Assembly (NCBI GenBank): GCA_021531385.1
Contig: JAFBIR010000019.1
Location: 1 to 54,737, forward strand
Source: Parabacteroides distasonis
GTDB lineage: Bacteria; Bacteroidota; Bacteroidia; Bacteroidales; Tannerellaceae
Length of the DNA: 54,737 bases
Direction of reading: 5' to 3'
Part shown: one piece after another, positions 24,574 through 33,697 of the stretch
How positions within the stretch are numbered: the stretch's first letter is position 1
Layout: the number at the start of each line of letters is the position of its first letter
Made by a program: the position numbers and the translations under genes
The notes under the pieces: generated by a model
Seen by the model: only the letters and a program-made list of their open reading frames with translations
What the model was told of the DNA's origin: nothing
Database searches by the model: none

Positions 24574-25328
24574 GTATTAAGAAAGTATTGGTGTCGCAGC
24601 CGAAGCCTGCGTCGGAGAAATCACCATATTTCGATATTGCAGAAAAGTACGGAGTAGAAATAGATTTCCGACCTTTTATCAAGGTGGAACCTTTAACCTC
24701 TAAGGAATTTAGACAACAGAGAATTTCGATTTTGGACTATACGGCTGTCATCTTCACGGCACGTACAGCGATTGATCATTTCTTCCATCTTTGTGAGGAA
24801 TTACGCGTGACTATTCCGGAAACCATGAAGTATTTTTGTATGACAGAGGCTATTGCGGTTTATTTGCAAAAGTACATCGTGTATCGGAAACGTAAGATTT
24901 TTTATGGGCAGACAGGTAAGCCGGAAGACTTGGTGACAGTGATTGGTAAACATTCCAAAGAGAAATACTTGGCACCGGTGTCAGACGTACACAAGGATGA
25001 CCTTTTTGCGATGTTGGATGCGAAACGCATCAACTATACGAAGGCGGTGATGTTCCGTACGGTCAGCAACGATTTCACAAAAGAGGAGAGTTTTGACTAT
25101 GATATGTTGGTCTTCTTCAGTCCTGCGGGTATTACCTCCTTGCTGAAGAACTTCCCTGATTTCAAGCAAGATGACATTCGGATTGGCTGTTTTGGCCCTA
25201 CTACGGCGAAGGCGGTGAAAGAGGCTGGCTTACGTCTTGATGTAGAGGCTCCCACGCCTGAGGCTCCCTCTATGACGGCTGCTTTGGAGTTGTATCTCAA
25301 GCGTCAACAGGAAGCGGACAAAGCATGA
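24564..25328 (+). CDS. hemD: Uroporphyrinogen-III synthase
   Basis: This 254-residue protein has the two-domain HemD pattern. Motifs include VLVSQPKP at the start, VIFTARTAIDHFFH, then FCMTEAIAVYLQKY, VFFSPAGITSLLKN and IGCFGPTTAKAVKEAGLRLD. It would cyclise hydroxymethylbilane to uroporphyrinogen III. HemD sequences vary widely, but the C-terminal GPTTAxAVxxxG pattern is convincing. It overlaps DUF4271 by 10 bp and rnpA by 4 bp. Many Bacteroidales have an incomplete early haem pathway, so its metabolic role depends on genes outside the window. Confidence 0.88.
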   Translation: MALSIKKVLVSQPKPASEKSPYFDIAEKYGVEIDFRPFIKVEPLTSKEFRQQRISILDYTAVIFTARTAIDHFFHLCEELRVTIPETMKYFCMTEAIAVYLQKYIVYRKRKIFYGQTGKPEDLVTVIGKHSKEKYLAPVSDVHKDDLFAMLDAKRINYTKAVMFRTVSNDFTKEESFDYDMLVFFSPAGITSLLKNFPDFKQDDIRIGCFGPTTAKAVKEAGLRLDVEAPTPEAPSMTAALELYLKRQQEADKA

Positions 25329-25711
25329 CCACAAGGAGGTACACGCTCTCGAAAGAGGAAAGATTATCCTGGAAGCGCTACATTGATTTGCTGTTCGCAC
25401 AAGGACAGTCGTTTGTAGCCTTCCCGTTGCGGGTGATCTATCTCCCGGTGGAGGAGGAGATGCCTGCAAGAGCCTCTTTCTTGGTCAGTGTGCCGAAAAA
25501 GAAATTCAAACGGGCGGTGAAACGCAACTTGGTCAAGCGACAGGTGCGTGAGGCCTATCGGGTGCGTAAATACAATTTGCTCGATCCTTTGGAGGCGAAA
25601 GGCAAGTACATGCTGATGGCCTTTCTTTATATAGATAAGGAGATTCATGCTTTCTCCACGATGGAGAAGGCCATGAATAAGGCGATTAACCTGCTGGTTG
25701 AGAAAGCATGA
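25325..25711 (+). CDS. rnpA: Ribonuclease P protein component
   Basis: This 128-residue basic protein has the RnpA motif [15 protein letters not shown], here [19 protein letters not shown] (about residues 60-78), preceded by [11 protein letters not shown]. It binds the RNase P RNA for tRNA 5'-end processing. It overlaps hemD and yidD by 4 bp each. The usual rpmH neighbour is absent here. Confidence 0.95.
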   Translation: MTTRRYTLSKEERLSWKRYIDLLFAQGQSFVAFPLRVIYLPVEEEMPARASFLVSVPKKKFKRAVKRNLVKRQVREAYRVRKYNLLDPLEAKGKYMLMAFLYIDKEIHAFSTMEKAMNKAINLLVEKA

Positions 25712-25932
25712 TCCGGCGATTGTTCACGGCGTTACTTTTACTGCCTATCTATTTTTATCAACGTTGTATCTCGCCTTTGACGCCTCCCTCGTGTCGATTT
25801 ACCCCTACCTGTTCGGAATATGCGGTACAGGCACTTCGTAAACATGGTCCGCTGAAGGGGTTGTATTTAACCGTGAGGCGTTTGTTACGCTGTCATCCGT
25901 GGGGTGGTAGCGGCTATGACCCCGTACCTTAA
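25708..25932 (+). CDS. yidD: YidD membrane protein insertion efficiency factor
   Basis: This 74-residue protein has the YidD signature [20 protein letters not shown] followed by [18 protein letters not shown], with paired cysteines. It assists YidC-dependent insertion in other bacteria. The rnpA-yidD pairing is conserved across bacteria. Confidence 0.94.
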   Translation: MIRRLFTALLLLPIYFYQRCISPLTPPSCRFTPTCSEYAVQALRKHGPLKGLYLTVRRLLRCHPWGGSGYDPVP

Positions 25933-25948
25933 TTCCTTACTTAGTTTC

Positions 25949-26623
25949 ATGTGTTATTTGGATGTGCATACGCATCGATTGGCAACCGATCCACAAGTGG
26001 TGTCGATTGTCTCTACCTTCATGCAGTCGATAGAAGAGGAGCTGCAACCGACTCCCTATCGTTCGTTTGGCATTCATCCTTGCCGGATAGAGGAGGATGG
26101 AGAGGCACAGTGGAAGCGATTGCAGCTGATGGCGAAGCAACCCGCTTGTGTGGCGATCGGGGAGGCTGGTTTGGATCGTTTGGCTCTTTGTCTGATGCAA
26201 CGACAGCGCTCGCTTTTCGTGCGGCAGGCAGGCTTAGCTGAGGAGTTGGGTAAACCGTTGATTATCCATTGTGTGCGTGCATGGGAAGAGTTGATCGCTT
26301 GTCGGAAGGCTATCCGTCCGAAGCAGCCTTGGGTGATTCACGGCTTCCGGGGGAAAGCTACCTTGGCCGATCAGTTGCTTCGACAAGGTTTCTACCTTTC
26401 GTTGGGTTACTATTTTCAGCCAGAAACAGCTCGAGTGGCTTGGCCGGGACGGCTTTTCTTGGAAACGGATGAGGCGAATGTGTCTATCCAAGTTGTCTAT
26501 GCGCGTGTGGCAGAAGCGTTGTCCATCGACCTATGGGCATTATGCGACCAAATCCAACGAAATAGCGTGATCCTTCGCTTAAAAAATAGTACCTTTGCCG
26601 CCGACTATCACAGTGAGTTATAA
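25949..26623 (+). CDS. TatD family metal-dependent hydrolase
   Basis: This 224-residue protein starts [10 protein letters not shown], giving the HxH metal motif at residues 7-9. An upstream ATG at 25916 that overlaps yidD is possible. It continues [48 protein letters not shown] and LFLETDEA, the ligand order of TatD nucleases. It is shorter than typical TatD (about 260), a compact Bacteroidales type. The tyrS promoter lies inside its 3' end. Confidence 0.85.
   Translation: MCYLDVHTHRLATDPQVVSIVSTFMQSIEEELQPTPYRSFGIHPCRIEEDGEAQWKRLQLMAKQPACVAIGEAGLDRLALCLMQRQRSLFVRQAGLAEELGKPLIIHCVRAWEELIACRKAIRPKQPWVIHGFRGKATLADQLLRQGFYLSLGYYFQPETARVAWPGRLFLETDEANVSIQVVYARVAEALSIDLWALCDQIQRNSVILRLKNSTFAADYHSEL
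26590..26597 (+). promoter_or_regulatory. Promoter -7 box for tyrS
   Basis: TACCTTTG inside the 3' end of the TatD-like gene, 54 bp before the tyrS ATG. Confidence 0.65.
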
Positions 26624-26651
26624 ATTTGTACATAAAAGAGATAACATAACG

Positions 26652-27944
26652 ATGAATTTTATAGAAGAATTGAAATGGAGGGGCATGATCGCCGATATGA
26701 TGCCCGGAACCGAGGAGCAGTTGCAGAAGGAGTTGACATCAGCTTATGTAGGTATTGATCCGACGGCTGACTCTTTGCATATCGGTCACTTGGTTGGTGT
26801 GATGATGTTAAGACATTTCCAACGTGCCGGACATCGTCCTATAGCGTTGATCGGTGGTGCTACCGGTATGATTGGCGACCCTTCGATGAAGTCTGCCGAG
26901 CGTAACCTCCTGGATGAGGAAACCTTACGTCACAACCAGGAGTGCATCAAGCGGCAGTTGGCCAAGTTCTTGGATTTTGATTCAGATGCACCCAATGCCG
27001 CCAAGCTGGTGAACAACTACGATTGGATGAAAGACTATTCCTTCTTGAATTTTATTCGTGACATCGGTAAGCATATCACTGTGAATTACATGATGGCGAA
27101 AGACTCTGTGAAGAAGCGTTTGAGCCGCGATTCCAGTGTCGGCATGTCGTTCACGGAGTTTTCGTATCAGCTGTTGCAGGGTTATGACTTCCTTTATCTC
27201 TATGAGCATGAGGGTTGCCGTTTGCAGATGGGCGGTAGTGACCAGTGGGGTAACATCACGACCGGTACGGAGTTGATTCGTCGTAAGACAGGTGGTGAAG
27301 CTTTTGCTTTGACCTGTCCGTTGATCACGAAGGCCGATGGGGGTAAGTTTGGCAAGACAGAGTCGGGCAACGTCTGGTTGGATCGTCGTTATACCTCTCC
27401 CTATAAATTCTATCAGTTCTGGTTGAATGTGAGCGATGCGGATGCAGCGAAGTATATCAAGATCTTCACGGCTTTGGATCAGGAGGAGATCGAGGCGTTG
27501 ATCGCGGAGCAGGAGGCAGCTCCTCATTTGCGTCCGTTGCAGAAGCGTTTGGCGAAGGAGGTAACGGTGATGGTACACTCAGAGGCTGATTATGAGGCAG
27601 CGGTAGAGGCATCCAACATCCTCTTTGGCAATGCGACACACGAGGCCTTATTGAAGCTCGATGAGGATACTTTGTTGGCTGTTTTCGAGGGTGTTCCCCA
27701 TTTTGAGGTGTCTCGTGAGGAGTTGACAGCAGGCATTAAGGCAGTTGATTTGTGTACGGAGAAGGCGGCCATCTTTGCCTCTAAGGGCGAGATGCGTAAA
27801 CTGGTGCAGAGTGGTGGCGTCAGCGTGAACAAAGAGAAATTGGCAGCAGCGGATGCTGTAATCGACAGTAGCGCATTGCTCGATGGCAAGTATTTGCTGG
27901 TTCAACGCGGTAAGAAAAACTACTATCTGTTGATCGCTAAGTAA
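26652..27944 (+). CDS. tyrS: Tyrosyl-tRNA synthetase
   Basis: This 430-residue class I synthetase has the HIGH motif as HIGH (43-46, in [11 protein letters not shown]), [14 protein letters not shown], the tyrosine site [23 protein letters not shown], and KMSKS as KFGKT (near 233). A C-terminal S4 domain ([14 protein letters not shown] to [10 protein letters not shown]) binds tRNA. I chose the ATG at 26652 because the promoter lies at 26590-26597. A tRNA-Gln gene follows. Confidence 0.97.
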   Translation: MNFIEELKWRGMIADMMPGTEEQLQKELTSAYVGIDPTADSLHIGHLVGVMMLRHFQRAGHRPIALIGGATGMIGDPSMKSAERNLLDEETLRHNQECIKRQLAKFLDFDSDAPNAAKLVNNYDWMKDYSFLNFIRDIGKHITVNYMMAKDSVKKRLSRDSSVGMSFTEFSYQLLQGYDFLYLYEHEGCRLQMGGSDQWGNITTGTELIRRKTGGEAFALTCPLITKADGGKFGKTESGNVWLDRRYTSPYKFYQFWLNVSDADAAKYIKIFTALDQEEIEALIAEQEAAPHLRPLQKRLAKEVTVMVHSEADYEAAVEASNILFGNATHEALLKLDEDTLLAVFEGVPHFEVSREELTAGIKAVDLCTEKAAIFASKGEMRKLVQSGGVSVNKEKLAAADAVIDSSALLDGKYLLVQRGKKNYYLLIAK

Positions 27945-27960
27945 AAAAACGGAAGAAACA

Positions 27961-27991
27961 TTTGCAGGGTAAGAAAATCTTCTTACCTTTG
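27961..27991 (+). promoter_or_regulatory. Promoter for tRNA-Gln
   Basis: TTTG at 27961-27964 and TACCTTTG at 27984-27991 are 19 bp apart, a near-ideal Bacteroidetes promoter. Confidence 0.7.
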
Positions 27992-28016
27992 CAACGCTTT
28001 AGATAAAGCGCCGGAT

Positions 28017-28087
28017 TGTCTCATGGTGTAATGGTAGCACTACAGTTTTTGGTTCTGTCTGTCGAGGTTCGAATCCTCGTGAGACAA
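28017..28087 (+). tRNA. tRNA-Gln (anticodon TTG)
   Basis: Acceptor arm TGTCTCA (28017-28023) pairs with TGAGACA (28080-28086), with discriminator A28087. The D arm is GTGTAATGGTAGCAC. The anticodon arm is ACAG...CTGT with TTG at 28049-28051 (a T-T at the base of the loop). The T arm is CGAGG-TTCGAAT-CCTCG. CCA is not encoded. Reads codon CAA. Confidence 0.93.
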
Positions 28088-28093
28088 CTCAAG

Positions 28094-28131
28094 GAAAGAG
28101 CGTAAAGATTTTCTTTATGCTCTTTCTTTTT
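28094..28131 (+). terminator. Terminator of tRNA-Gln
   Basis: GAAAGAGCGTAAAGA (28094-28108) pairs with TCTTTATGCTCTTTC (28112-28126) with one G-T pair, followed by a T-run. Confidence 0.8.
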
Positions 28132-28256
28132 AAGTATGCACAAGATGGCAGGCACCCTCTTCGTTGGTACAATGCGTTCATACGGAAAACAGGCTCTTAC
28201 CTATGAATTTGTGTACTAAAAATCGCATTAACTATACTGCATTACCGAATATTCGC

Positions 28257-28264
28257 TACTTTTG
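28257..28264 (+). promoter_or_regulatory. Promoter -7 box for the M28 peptidase
   Basis: TACTTTTG, 50 bp before the ATG at 28315. Confidence 0.55.
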
Positions 28265-28314
28265 TCAGCAAAATGATATACTAACAAATTTCATAACAAA
28301 TAACAGGCAAAAAG

Positions 28315-29922
28315 ATGAAAAAGAATTTATTGTGGATGCTGTGCTGCATGGCTGCATGGAGTCTTTCAGCTGTCGCACAGACGGATGATGATGGGTTGGC
28401 TTATTTCAAAGAGCGCGTGAAGACCTTAGGATCAGATGCTTTTGGCGGACGTAAGCCATTAACGGAGTATGAGACCAAGACGATCAATTACATCGCTGAT
28501 GAGTTTAAAGCTCTTGGATTGGAGCCGGCTAACAACGGTAGCTATTTCCAAGCCGTGAAGGAGATCGCTACTTATACACGCCCGCAAAACAATAAGATTA
28601 CGGTGAAGGGTAGCAAGGGTAAGACAGACCTGAAGTTCTCAGACGACATCGTGGTTTGGACGAACCGTGGCACAGAGAAGGTATTGATTCCCAATGCGGA
28701 ATATGTGTTTGTGGGCTTCGGTATCAATGCACCGGAGTATAACTGGAACGATTATGAGGGCTTAGACGTGAAGGGCAAGATCGTGATCGCCATGGTGAAC
28801 GACCCTGGTTTCTATGACGCCAAATTGTTCCGTGGCAAGAACATGACCTACTATGGCCGTTGGACCTATAAGCATGAGGAGGCAGAGCGTCAGGGCGCTG
28901 CTGGCTGTTTGGTGTTGCACAATGAAGCGGCTGCCTCTTACGGCTGGAAGGTTTGCCAATCTTCGCACGTGCAGAACAATATCGGTTTGTGCGACGAGAC
29001 GATGAATGCTTCGGCCATTGCCATGAAAGGTTGGTTGGCTGAAGAGGCTTGCCGACGCATCTTCGAGGTGAGCGGTGTGGATTTTGACAAGACGATCGCA
29101 GCGGCTAAGCAACCGGGCTTCAAGAGCATCGAGATGAAGGCGAAGAGCAAGGTGCAGCTGAACGTGAAGATGTCGGTTGGCGATTCTCACAACGTAGCGG
29201 CGGTCTTGCCGGGTATTGACTTGAAGGATCAATATGTGGTTTGCACCGCACACTGGGATCACTTTGGTATCGGTACACCGATCAATGGTGACAGTATTTA
29301 TAATGGCGCAAGCGACAACGCATCCGGTGTAGCCGCTTTGATGTGGTTGGCACGTAAATATCAACAACTGCCTATCCGCCCCCGTCGCTCCATCGTATTC
29401 GTGGCGGTGACCTCTGAGGAGTGTGGTTTGTTAGGTTCACAATATTATTGCGAGCATCCGTTGTTCCCGTTGTCTAAGACTGCGGCTAACCTTAACTTTG
29501 ATGGTTCTGCTCCCGCAGAGCGCACGCATGATGTCTCTTTGCGTGCAGCAGGTAAGACCGATACCGATGCGTTAGTCGTAGCGATGGCTGCTGCTCAGGG
29601 TCGCCGTGTGAATGTCATCACCGAGGATCCGGCTGGTGGTTATTTCCGTTCAGACCATTTCAACTTCGTGAAGAAGGGTGTACCAGCTGTTTTGGCAGGT
29701 GGTGGCCGCGACTATGTGGATAAAGCACGCCATGATGCGAAGCCGAAGGTATATCGTTATCATCAGCCGAACGATGAGTATGATGAGTCGTGGTGGGATT
29801 TCGACGGTGCGATGGAGAATCTTAATTTGATGTTCAGCATTGGCTTGGTCATCGCCAACAACGATGAGATGCCGAAGTGGACAAAGGAGGCAGATTTCCA
29901 GCGTATGCCGGATCAGAAATAG
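28315..29922 (+). CDS. M28 family zinc metallopeptidase, secreted
   Basis: This 535-residue protein has a signal peptide (MKKNLLWMLCCMAAWSLSAVA) and the five M28 metal-ligand blocks: CTAHWDHFGIG (His, Asp), GASDNASGVAALM (Asp), AVTSEECGLLGSQYY (catalytic Glu and ligand Glu), NLNFDGSAP (Asp) and FRSDHFNFVKKG (His). A PA-like insert lies around 100-250. M28 enzymes are aminopeptidases or carboxypeptidases; the specificity cannot be set from sequence. It is monocistronic, with its own promoter and terminator. Confidence 0.9.
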   Translation: MKKNLLWMLCCMAAWSLSAVAQTDDDGLAYFKERVKTLGSDAFGGRKPLTEYETKTINYIADEFKALGLEPANNGSYFQAVKEIATYTRPQNNKITVKGSKGKTDLKFSDDIVVWTNRGTEKVLIPNAEYVFVGFGINAPEYNWNDYEGLDVKGKIVIAMVNDPGFYDAKLFRGKNMTYYGRWTYKHEEAERQGAAGCLVLHNEAAASYGWKVCQSSHVQNNIGLCDETMNASAIAMKGWLAEEACRRIFEVSGVDFDKTIAAAKQPGFKSIEMKAKSKVQLNVKMSVGDSHNVAAVLPGIDLKDQYVVCTAHWDHFGIGTPINGDSIYNGASDNASGVAALMWLARKYQQLPIRPRRSIVFVAVTSEECGLLGSQYYCEHPLFPLSKTAANLNFDGSAPAERTHDVSLRAAGKTDTDALVVAMAAAQGRRVNVITEDPAGGYFRSDHFNFVKKGVPAVLAGGGRDYVDKARHDAKPKVYRYHQPNDEYDESWWDFDGAMENLNLMFSIGLVIANNDEMPKWTKEADFQRMPDQK

Positions 29923-29951
29923 GGCTATCAAAAAGCGAAAGATAACTTTCA

Positions 29952-29992
29952 GGCGGAACCTATCTTTTACGGATAAGGTTCCGCCGTTTTTT
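29952..29992 (+). terminator. Terminator after the M28 peptidase
   Basis: GGCGGAACCT (29952-29961) pairs with AGGTTCCGCC (29976-29985), followed by GTTTTTT. Confidence 0.85.
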
Positions 29993-30004
29993 ATGATTTA
30001 ATCG

Positions 30005-30012
30005 TACATTTG
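30005..30012 (+). promoter_or_regulatory. Promoter -7 box for murF
   Basis: TACATTTG, 35 bp before the murF ATG. Confidence 0.6.
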
Positions 30013-30047
30013 CGCGCTAAAAAACAGAAAGAATAAGGATAGGTTAT

Positions 30048-31331
30048 ATGAATATCATTGACATTTACCAGCTGTTTCTTCATCATCAGCAGGTTACGAC
30101 AGATAGTCGTAATTGCCCCAAAGATTCGATGTTCTTTGCCCTCAAAGGGGAACGTTTCGACGGAAACAAGTTTGCGGAGAAGGCCTTAGAGGCCGGATGC
30201 GCCTATGCGATTATCGATGATCCCACCTATTATAAGGACGAACGAACCATCGTGGTGGACAATGTGTTGACCACGTTGCAGCAGTTAGCGCACCATCATC
30301 GCAAGGCTTTGGGATTGCCGATTATTGGTATTACCGGCACCAATGGCAAGACAACCACGAAGGAGTTGGTCGCGACGGTTTTATCTACGAAATACAATGT
30401 GCTTTATACGGAGGGCAATCTGAATAACCAGATTGGTGTCCCCTTGACGCTGTTGCGCCTGAATCCGGATCATGAGTTGGCGGTCATTGAGATGGGAGCC
30501 AGCCATCCAGGCGATATCAAGGAGTTAGTCGATTTGGTTCATCCCAATTATGGTTTGATTACCAACGTAGGGTGTGCCCATTTAGAAGGTTTTGGCTCGT
30601 ATGAGGGCGTGCTCCATACGAAAGGAGAGCTGTATGATTTCCTGCGTCGCACCAAGGGCAAGGTATTTGTGCAGGCAGAGAACCAAGCGCTGCTCACCTT
30701 AGCGAAGGGTATAGAGCAGATCACCTATGGTAGTAGTGACGAGGCCTTTGCCTCTGGTCATGTCGTTAGTTGTGACCCGTTTCTGACGTTTAATTGGAAG
30801 CAGCAGGGTAAGATTCATACGGTTGAGACACACTTGATTGGTAGCTACAATATCGATAATGTATTGGCAGCGGTCGCTATCGGTCGTTATCTGAAGGTGC
30901 CGGCTGAGCGCATCAGTCGGGCTATCGCGGCTTACGAACCTACCAACAATCGCTCGCAGCTGAAACGAACCGCCACTAATGAGCTGATTATTGATGCCTA
31001 TAACGCCAATCCAAGTAGCATGAAGGTAGCTATTGAGAACTTCAAACAGCTGCCTATGTCGCCAAAAGCAGTCATCTTAGGGGACATGCGTGAGTTAGGC
31101 GAGACCAGTGATACTTTGCATGCGGAAGTGGTGGAACAGGTGAAGGCGGCCGGCTTTGACAAGGTGTTGCTGTGTGGGGAGCACTTCTCAAAGGTGGGTC
31201 AGGCGTTTGCTCCCTATCCTGATACCGCTGCCTTGATAGCCACTTTGAAGGAGCAGCCGTTGAAAGGGTATCATATCCTCATCAAAGGCTCGCATAGCAT
31301 GGGCTTAGAGAAAGTGACTGAACTCTTGTGA
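30048..31331 (+). CDS. murF: UDP-N-acetylmuramoyl-tripeptide--D-alanyl-D-alanine ligase
   Basis: This 427-residue Mur ligase adds D-Ala-D-Ala to the UDP-MurNAc tripeptide in the cytoplasm. Evidence: VTTDSRNCPKDSMFFALKGERFDG near the N-terminus (in two parts), the P-loop GITGTNGKTTTKELV (about 95-109), EGNLNNQIGVPLTLL, EMGASHPGDI, AYNANPSSMKVA and a C-terminal domain (LCGEHF). It lies outside a dcw cluster, with its own promoter, as is common for murF in Bacteroidales. Confidence 0.95.
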   Translation: MNIIDIYQLFLHHQQVTTDSRNCPKDSMFFALKGERFDGNKFAEKALEAGCAYAIIDDPTYYKDERTIVVDNVLTTLQQLAHHHRKALGLPIIGITGTNGKTTTKELVATVLSTKYNVLYTEGNLNNQIGVPLTLLRLNPDHELAVIEMGASHPGDIKELVDLVHPNYGLITNVGCAHLEGFGSYEGVLHTKGELYDFLRRTKGKVFVQAENQALLTLAKGIEQITYGSSDEAFASGHVVSCDPFLTFNWKQQGKIHTVETHLIGSYNIDNVLAAVAIGRYLKVPAERISRAIAAYEPTNNRSQLKRTATNELIIDAYNANPSSMKVAIENFKQLPMSPKAVILGDMRELGETSDTLHAEVVEQVKAAGFDKVLLCGEHFSKVGQAFAPYPDTAALIATLKEQPLKGYHILIKGSHSMGLEKVTELL

Positions 31332-31349
31332 ATATAAGCCCTTTTTTGT

Positions 31350-31357
31350 TACATTTG
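31350..31357 (+). promoter_or_regulatory. Promoter -7 box for the PfkB kinase
   Basis: TACATTTG, 51 bp before the ATG at 31409; a TTGTG at 31326 fits the -33 position. Confidence 0.6.
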
Positions 31358-31408
31358 CGGCATAGCAGCGAAGATGGGCTGCGCGAAACATGAAACAAAC
31401 GATAAATA

Positions 31409-32302
31409 ATGAATAGACATGAACTTTGCTGTGTGGGGCATATCACCTTGGATAAGGTGGTGACCCCCAAGAATACCGTGTATATGCCGGGCGGTACCTC
31501 TTACTATTTCTCTCATGCGATTAAGCATTTCGATGACATCGACTATACGTTGGTCACGGCATTGGCTGAGAGCGAGATGAAAGCGGTGGAGGAGTTGCGT
31601 GCGGAAGGTGTAGAGGTGGCTGTGATGCCCAGTCGCCATACGGTTTATTTCGAGAACATTTATGGAGAGAACCAAGATAATCGTACGCAACGTGTCTTGG
31701 CGAAGGCTGATCCCTTCACGGTGGATTATCTGCGACAGATTGAGGCGAAGATCTTCCATTTGGGTAGTTTGTTAGCGGATGATTTCTCGTTGGAGGTGGT
31801 ACGTTATCTCTCTGAAAAGGGGTTGGTTTCTGTGGATTCGCAAGGCTATCTGCGTGAGGTACGTGAACAGGATGTGTTTGCGGTTGATTGGCCAGCAAAG
31901 AAAGAGGTATTGCGTTATGTCCATTTCTTGAAAGCTAATGAGCATGAGATGGAGGTGCTGACAGGCTCTGCCGATCCGGAGAAAGCCGGTAAGGAGATTT
32001 ATAGCTGGGGTGTCAAGGAGGTGCTTTTGACCTTTGGTAGTATGGGTTCTCTCATCTACGACGGCCAAACCTTCCATCGTATTCCTGCCTACGTCCCGAA
32101 AGAGGTTGTCAATGCTACCGGAGCTGGCGATACCTACATGACCGGTTATCTGTATCAGCGTGCGAAGGGTGCAGCTATTGAAGAGGCCGGCCGCTTTGCG
32201 GCTGCCATGACCACTTTGAAGATCGAGGGCCTGGGGCCGTTCAATGGCACCAAAGCCGATGTGCTTCACTGCATGGAAACGGCGGAAGAAAGATACTTGT
32301 AG
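31409..32302 (+). CDS. PfkB family carbohydrate/nucleoside kinase
   Basis: This 297-residue kinase carries the PfkB motif NATGAGDTYMTGYLYQ (about 236-251), with the catalytic Asp in GAGD, and an N-terminal substrate-binding start GHITLDKVV, PGGTSYYFS. It lacks features that would separate ribokinase, fructokinase or inositol-type kinases, so the substrate is unknown. It stands alone, with its own promoter and a terminator shared with the convergent MFS gene. Confidence 0.88.
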   Translation: MNRHELCCVGHITLDKVVTPKNTVYMPGGTSYYFSHAIKHFDDIDYTLVTALAESEMKAVEELRAEGVEVAVMPSRHTVYFENIYGENQDNRTQRVLAKADPFTVDYLRQIEAKIFHLGSLLADDFSLEVVRYLSEKGLVSVDSQGYLREVREQDVFAVDWPAKKEVLRYVHFLKANEHEMEVLTGSADPEKAGKEIYSWGVKEVLLTFGSMGSLIYDGQTFHRIPAYVPKEVVNATGAGDTYMTGYLYQRAKGAAIEEAGRFAAAMTTLKIEGLGPFNGTKADVLHCMETAEERYL

Positions 32303-32313
32303 AATTAGGAATT

Positions 32314-32357
32314 AGAAATGAGGAGTGAGGAGTTATAAATCCTCATTCCTCATTTCT
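32314..32357. terminator. Bidirectional hairpin terminator
   Basis: AGAAATGAGGAGTGAGGA (32314-32331) pairs with TCCTCATTCCTCATTTCT (32340-32357) with one mismatch, between convergent pfkB and MFS genes. Confidence 0.75.
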
Positions 32358-32359
32358 AA

Positions 32360-33613
32360 CTATTCTGTCTTGAACGCTTTGCAGAAGGTGGTCATCAACC
32401 AGATGCAAAGGCCCAATAATCCGACCACCATATAGGCATATTTCATGTTGAAGGCTTGTGAGACAGCACCAATTAATAGCGGAGCGATCAAAGAGCCGAT
32501 AAAGCTGATGCTTGATAGGATGGTCAATGCAATGCTGACCGGTGTTTTTGACTTAGCGCCGACTAAGCTGTAGATCGTCGGAACCATGCAGGAGATGCCT
32601 AAGCCTACTAACATGAATCCGAACGAATTGACAATTACTTTCAGTGTCATTTGCTCAAATACACCTCCCAATAAAGAGGTGATAAAGAAACCGGCGAAGA
32701 TGAAGAATCCAGCTAACTGCAACACTTTTTGCTTGCCTAAGCGATCATACGCCCAGTTGGTCAAGAAACGACCTACCGTCATCATCACCATGAACACCAA
32801 GAACCCAATCTGCAAGGATTTAGGCACTTGTAATACCGACTCAAAATAGAGACCGCTCCAGTCGAACATGGCACTCTCTACCACAAGGGCAAACAGGCCC
32901 ACCACACCCAGTTGAATCAGCAACAGCTCCGGTTTACGGATGAAACTCAACAAAGCGGGTGCCTCTTTGGTTGCGGGTTGCTCCTCTTGGACCGTAGCCT
33001 CTTTCGCCTGCGGCTCATCCTCTACATCGGCCTGCAGATAACGTCGTCCACATACCACGACGAGCGTAATCAGCGCAGCAACAAGGGCAAAATGCCAGAA
33101 AGGAGATATGCCAGAGATGATCATGATAAAACCGATCAACGCACCCAAGCAGGCCGCCAAGCTCCAGCCTCCGTGGAAAGAGGCCATGATGGTTCGTCCA
33201 TAAAGCCGTTCGATACCGATGCCTTGCGTGTTGAGAGAAATGTCACATAGGTTCCAAAAGGTCCCAAAACAGAAGAGGCAAACGCCCAACAGATAGATAT
33301 TAGTAGCCAATCCGATGGCAAACAGGGAGAGCGCATAGCCCATGACGCTGACTTGTACCATGATGCGACTCCCCAAACGACTCACTAAATAACCCGCCAA
33401 CGGGATAGCGACGAACTTACCAACCGGGATCAGGAAAAGCACCAATCCCCAATAAAAGGCATAATCGACCGCAAAGATCTCCTTCACGTCGGGAATACGG
33501 CTGGCCCATGAAGAGAAGCACAGGCCTTGTGCCAAAAAGAAGGAAAGAACGGCATACCGAATCCGCTCTTTCGGGAAGCGACTGCCCGCAAGGGTATTAG
33601 TTGTTTGATTCAT
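32360..33613 (-). CDS. MFS transporter, fucose-permease-like
   Basis: This 417-residue protein has 12 predicted membrane segments. The starting part RYAVLSFFLAQGLCFSSWAS and the cytoplasmic GRTIMASFHGGWSLAACLGAL segment resemble the sugar permease (FucP/YbjJ) branch of MFS. A charged central loop (about 200-225, EDEPQAKEATVQEEQPATKE) separates the halves. The substrate cannot be assigned. It is single, downstream of a strong terminator ending the TPR-lipoprotein gene. Confidence 0.85.
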   Translation of the reverse strand: MNQTTNTLAGSRFPKERIRYAVLSFFLAQGLCFSSWASRIPDVKEIFAVDYAFYWGLVLFLIPVGKFVAIPLAGYLVSRLGSRIMVQVSVMGYALSLFAIGLATNIYLLGVCLFCFGTFWNLCDISLNTQGIGIERLYGRTIMASFHGGWSLAACLGALIGFIMIISGISPFWHFALVAALITLVVVCGRRYLQADVEDEPQAKEATVQEEQPATKEAPALLSFIRKPELLLIQLGVVGLFALVVESAMFDWSGLYFESVLQVPKSLQIGFLVFMVMMTVGRFLTNWAYDRLGKQKVLQLAGFFIFAGFFITSLLGGVFEQMTLKVIVNSFGFMLVGLGISCMVPTIYSLVGAKSKTPVSIALTILSSISFIGSLIAPLLIGAVSQAFNMKYAYMVVGLLGLCIWLMTTFCKAFKTE

Positions 33614-33641
33614 GCTTTCGTTCTTATTGATAGTAAAGAAA

Positions 33642-33672
33642 GCCCCCTTCCGGGATGATCCTGGGAGGGGGC
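33642..33672 (-). terminator. Terminator after the TPR lipoprotein gene
   Basis: GCCCCCT (33642-33648) pairs with AGGGGGC (33666-33672); on the minus strand the hairpin is followed by TTTCTTT. Confidence 0.7.
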
Positions 33673-33697
33673 AAACTTTATCGTGTGATTGGATAAA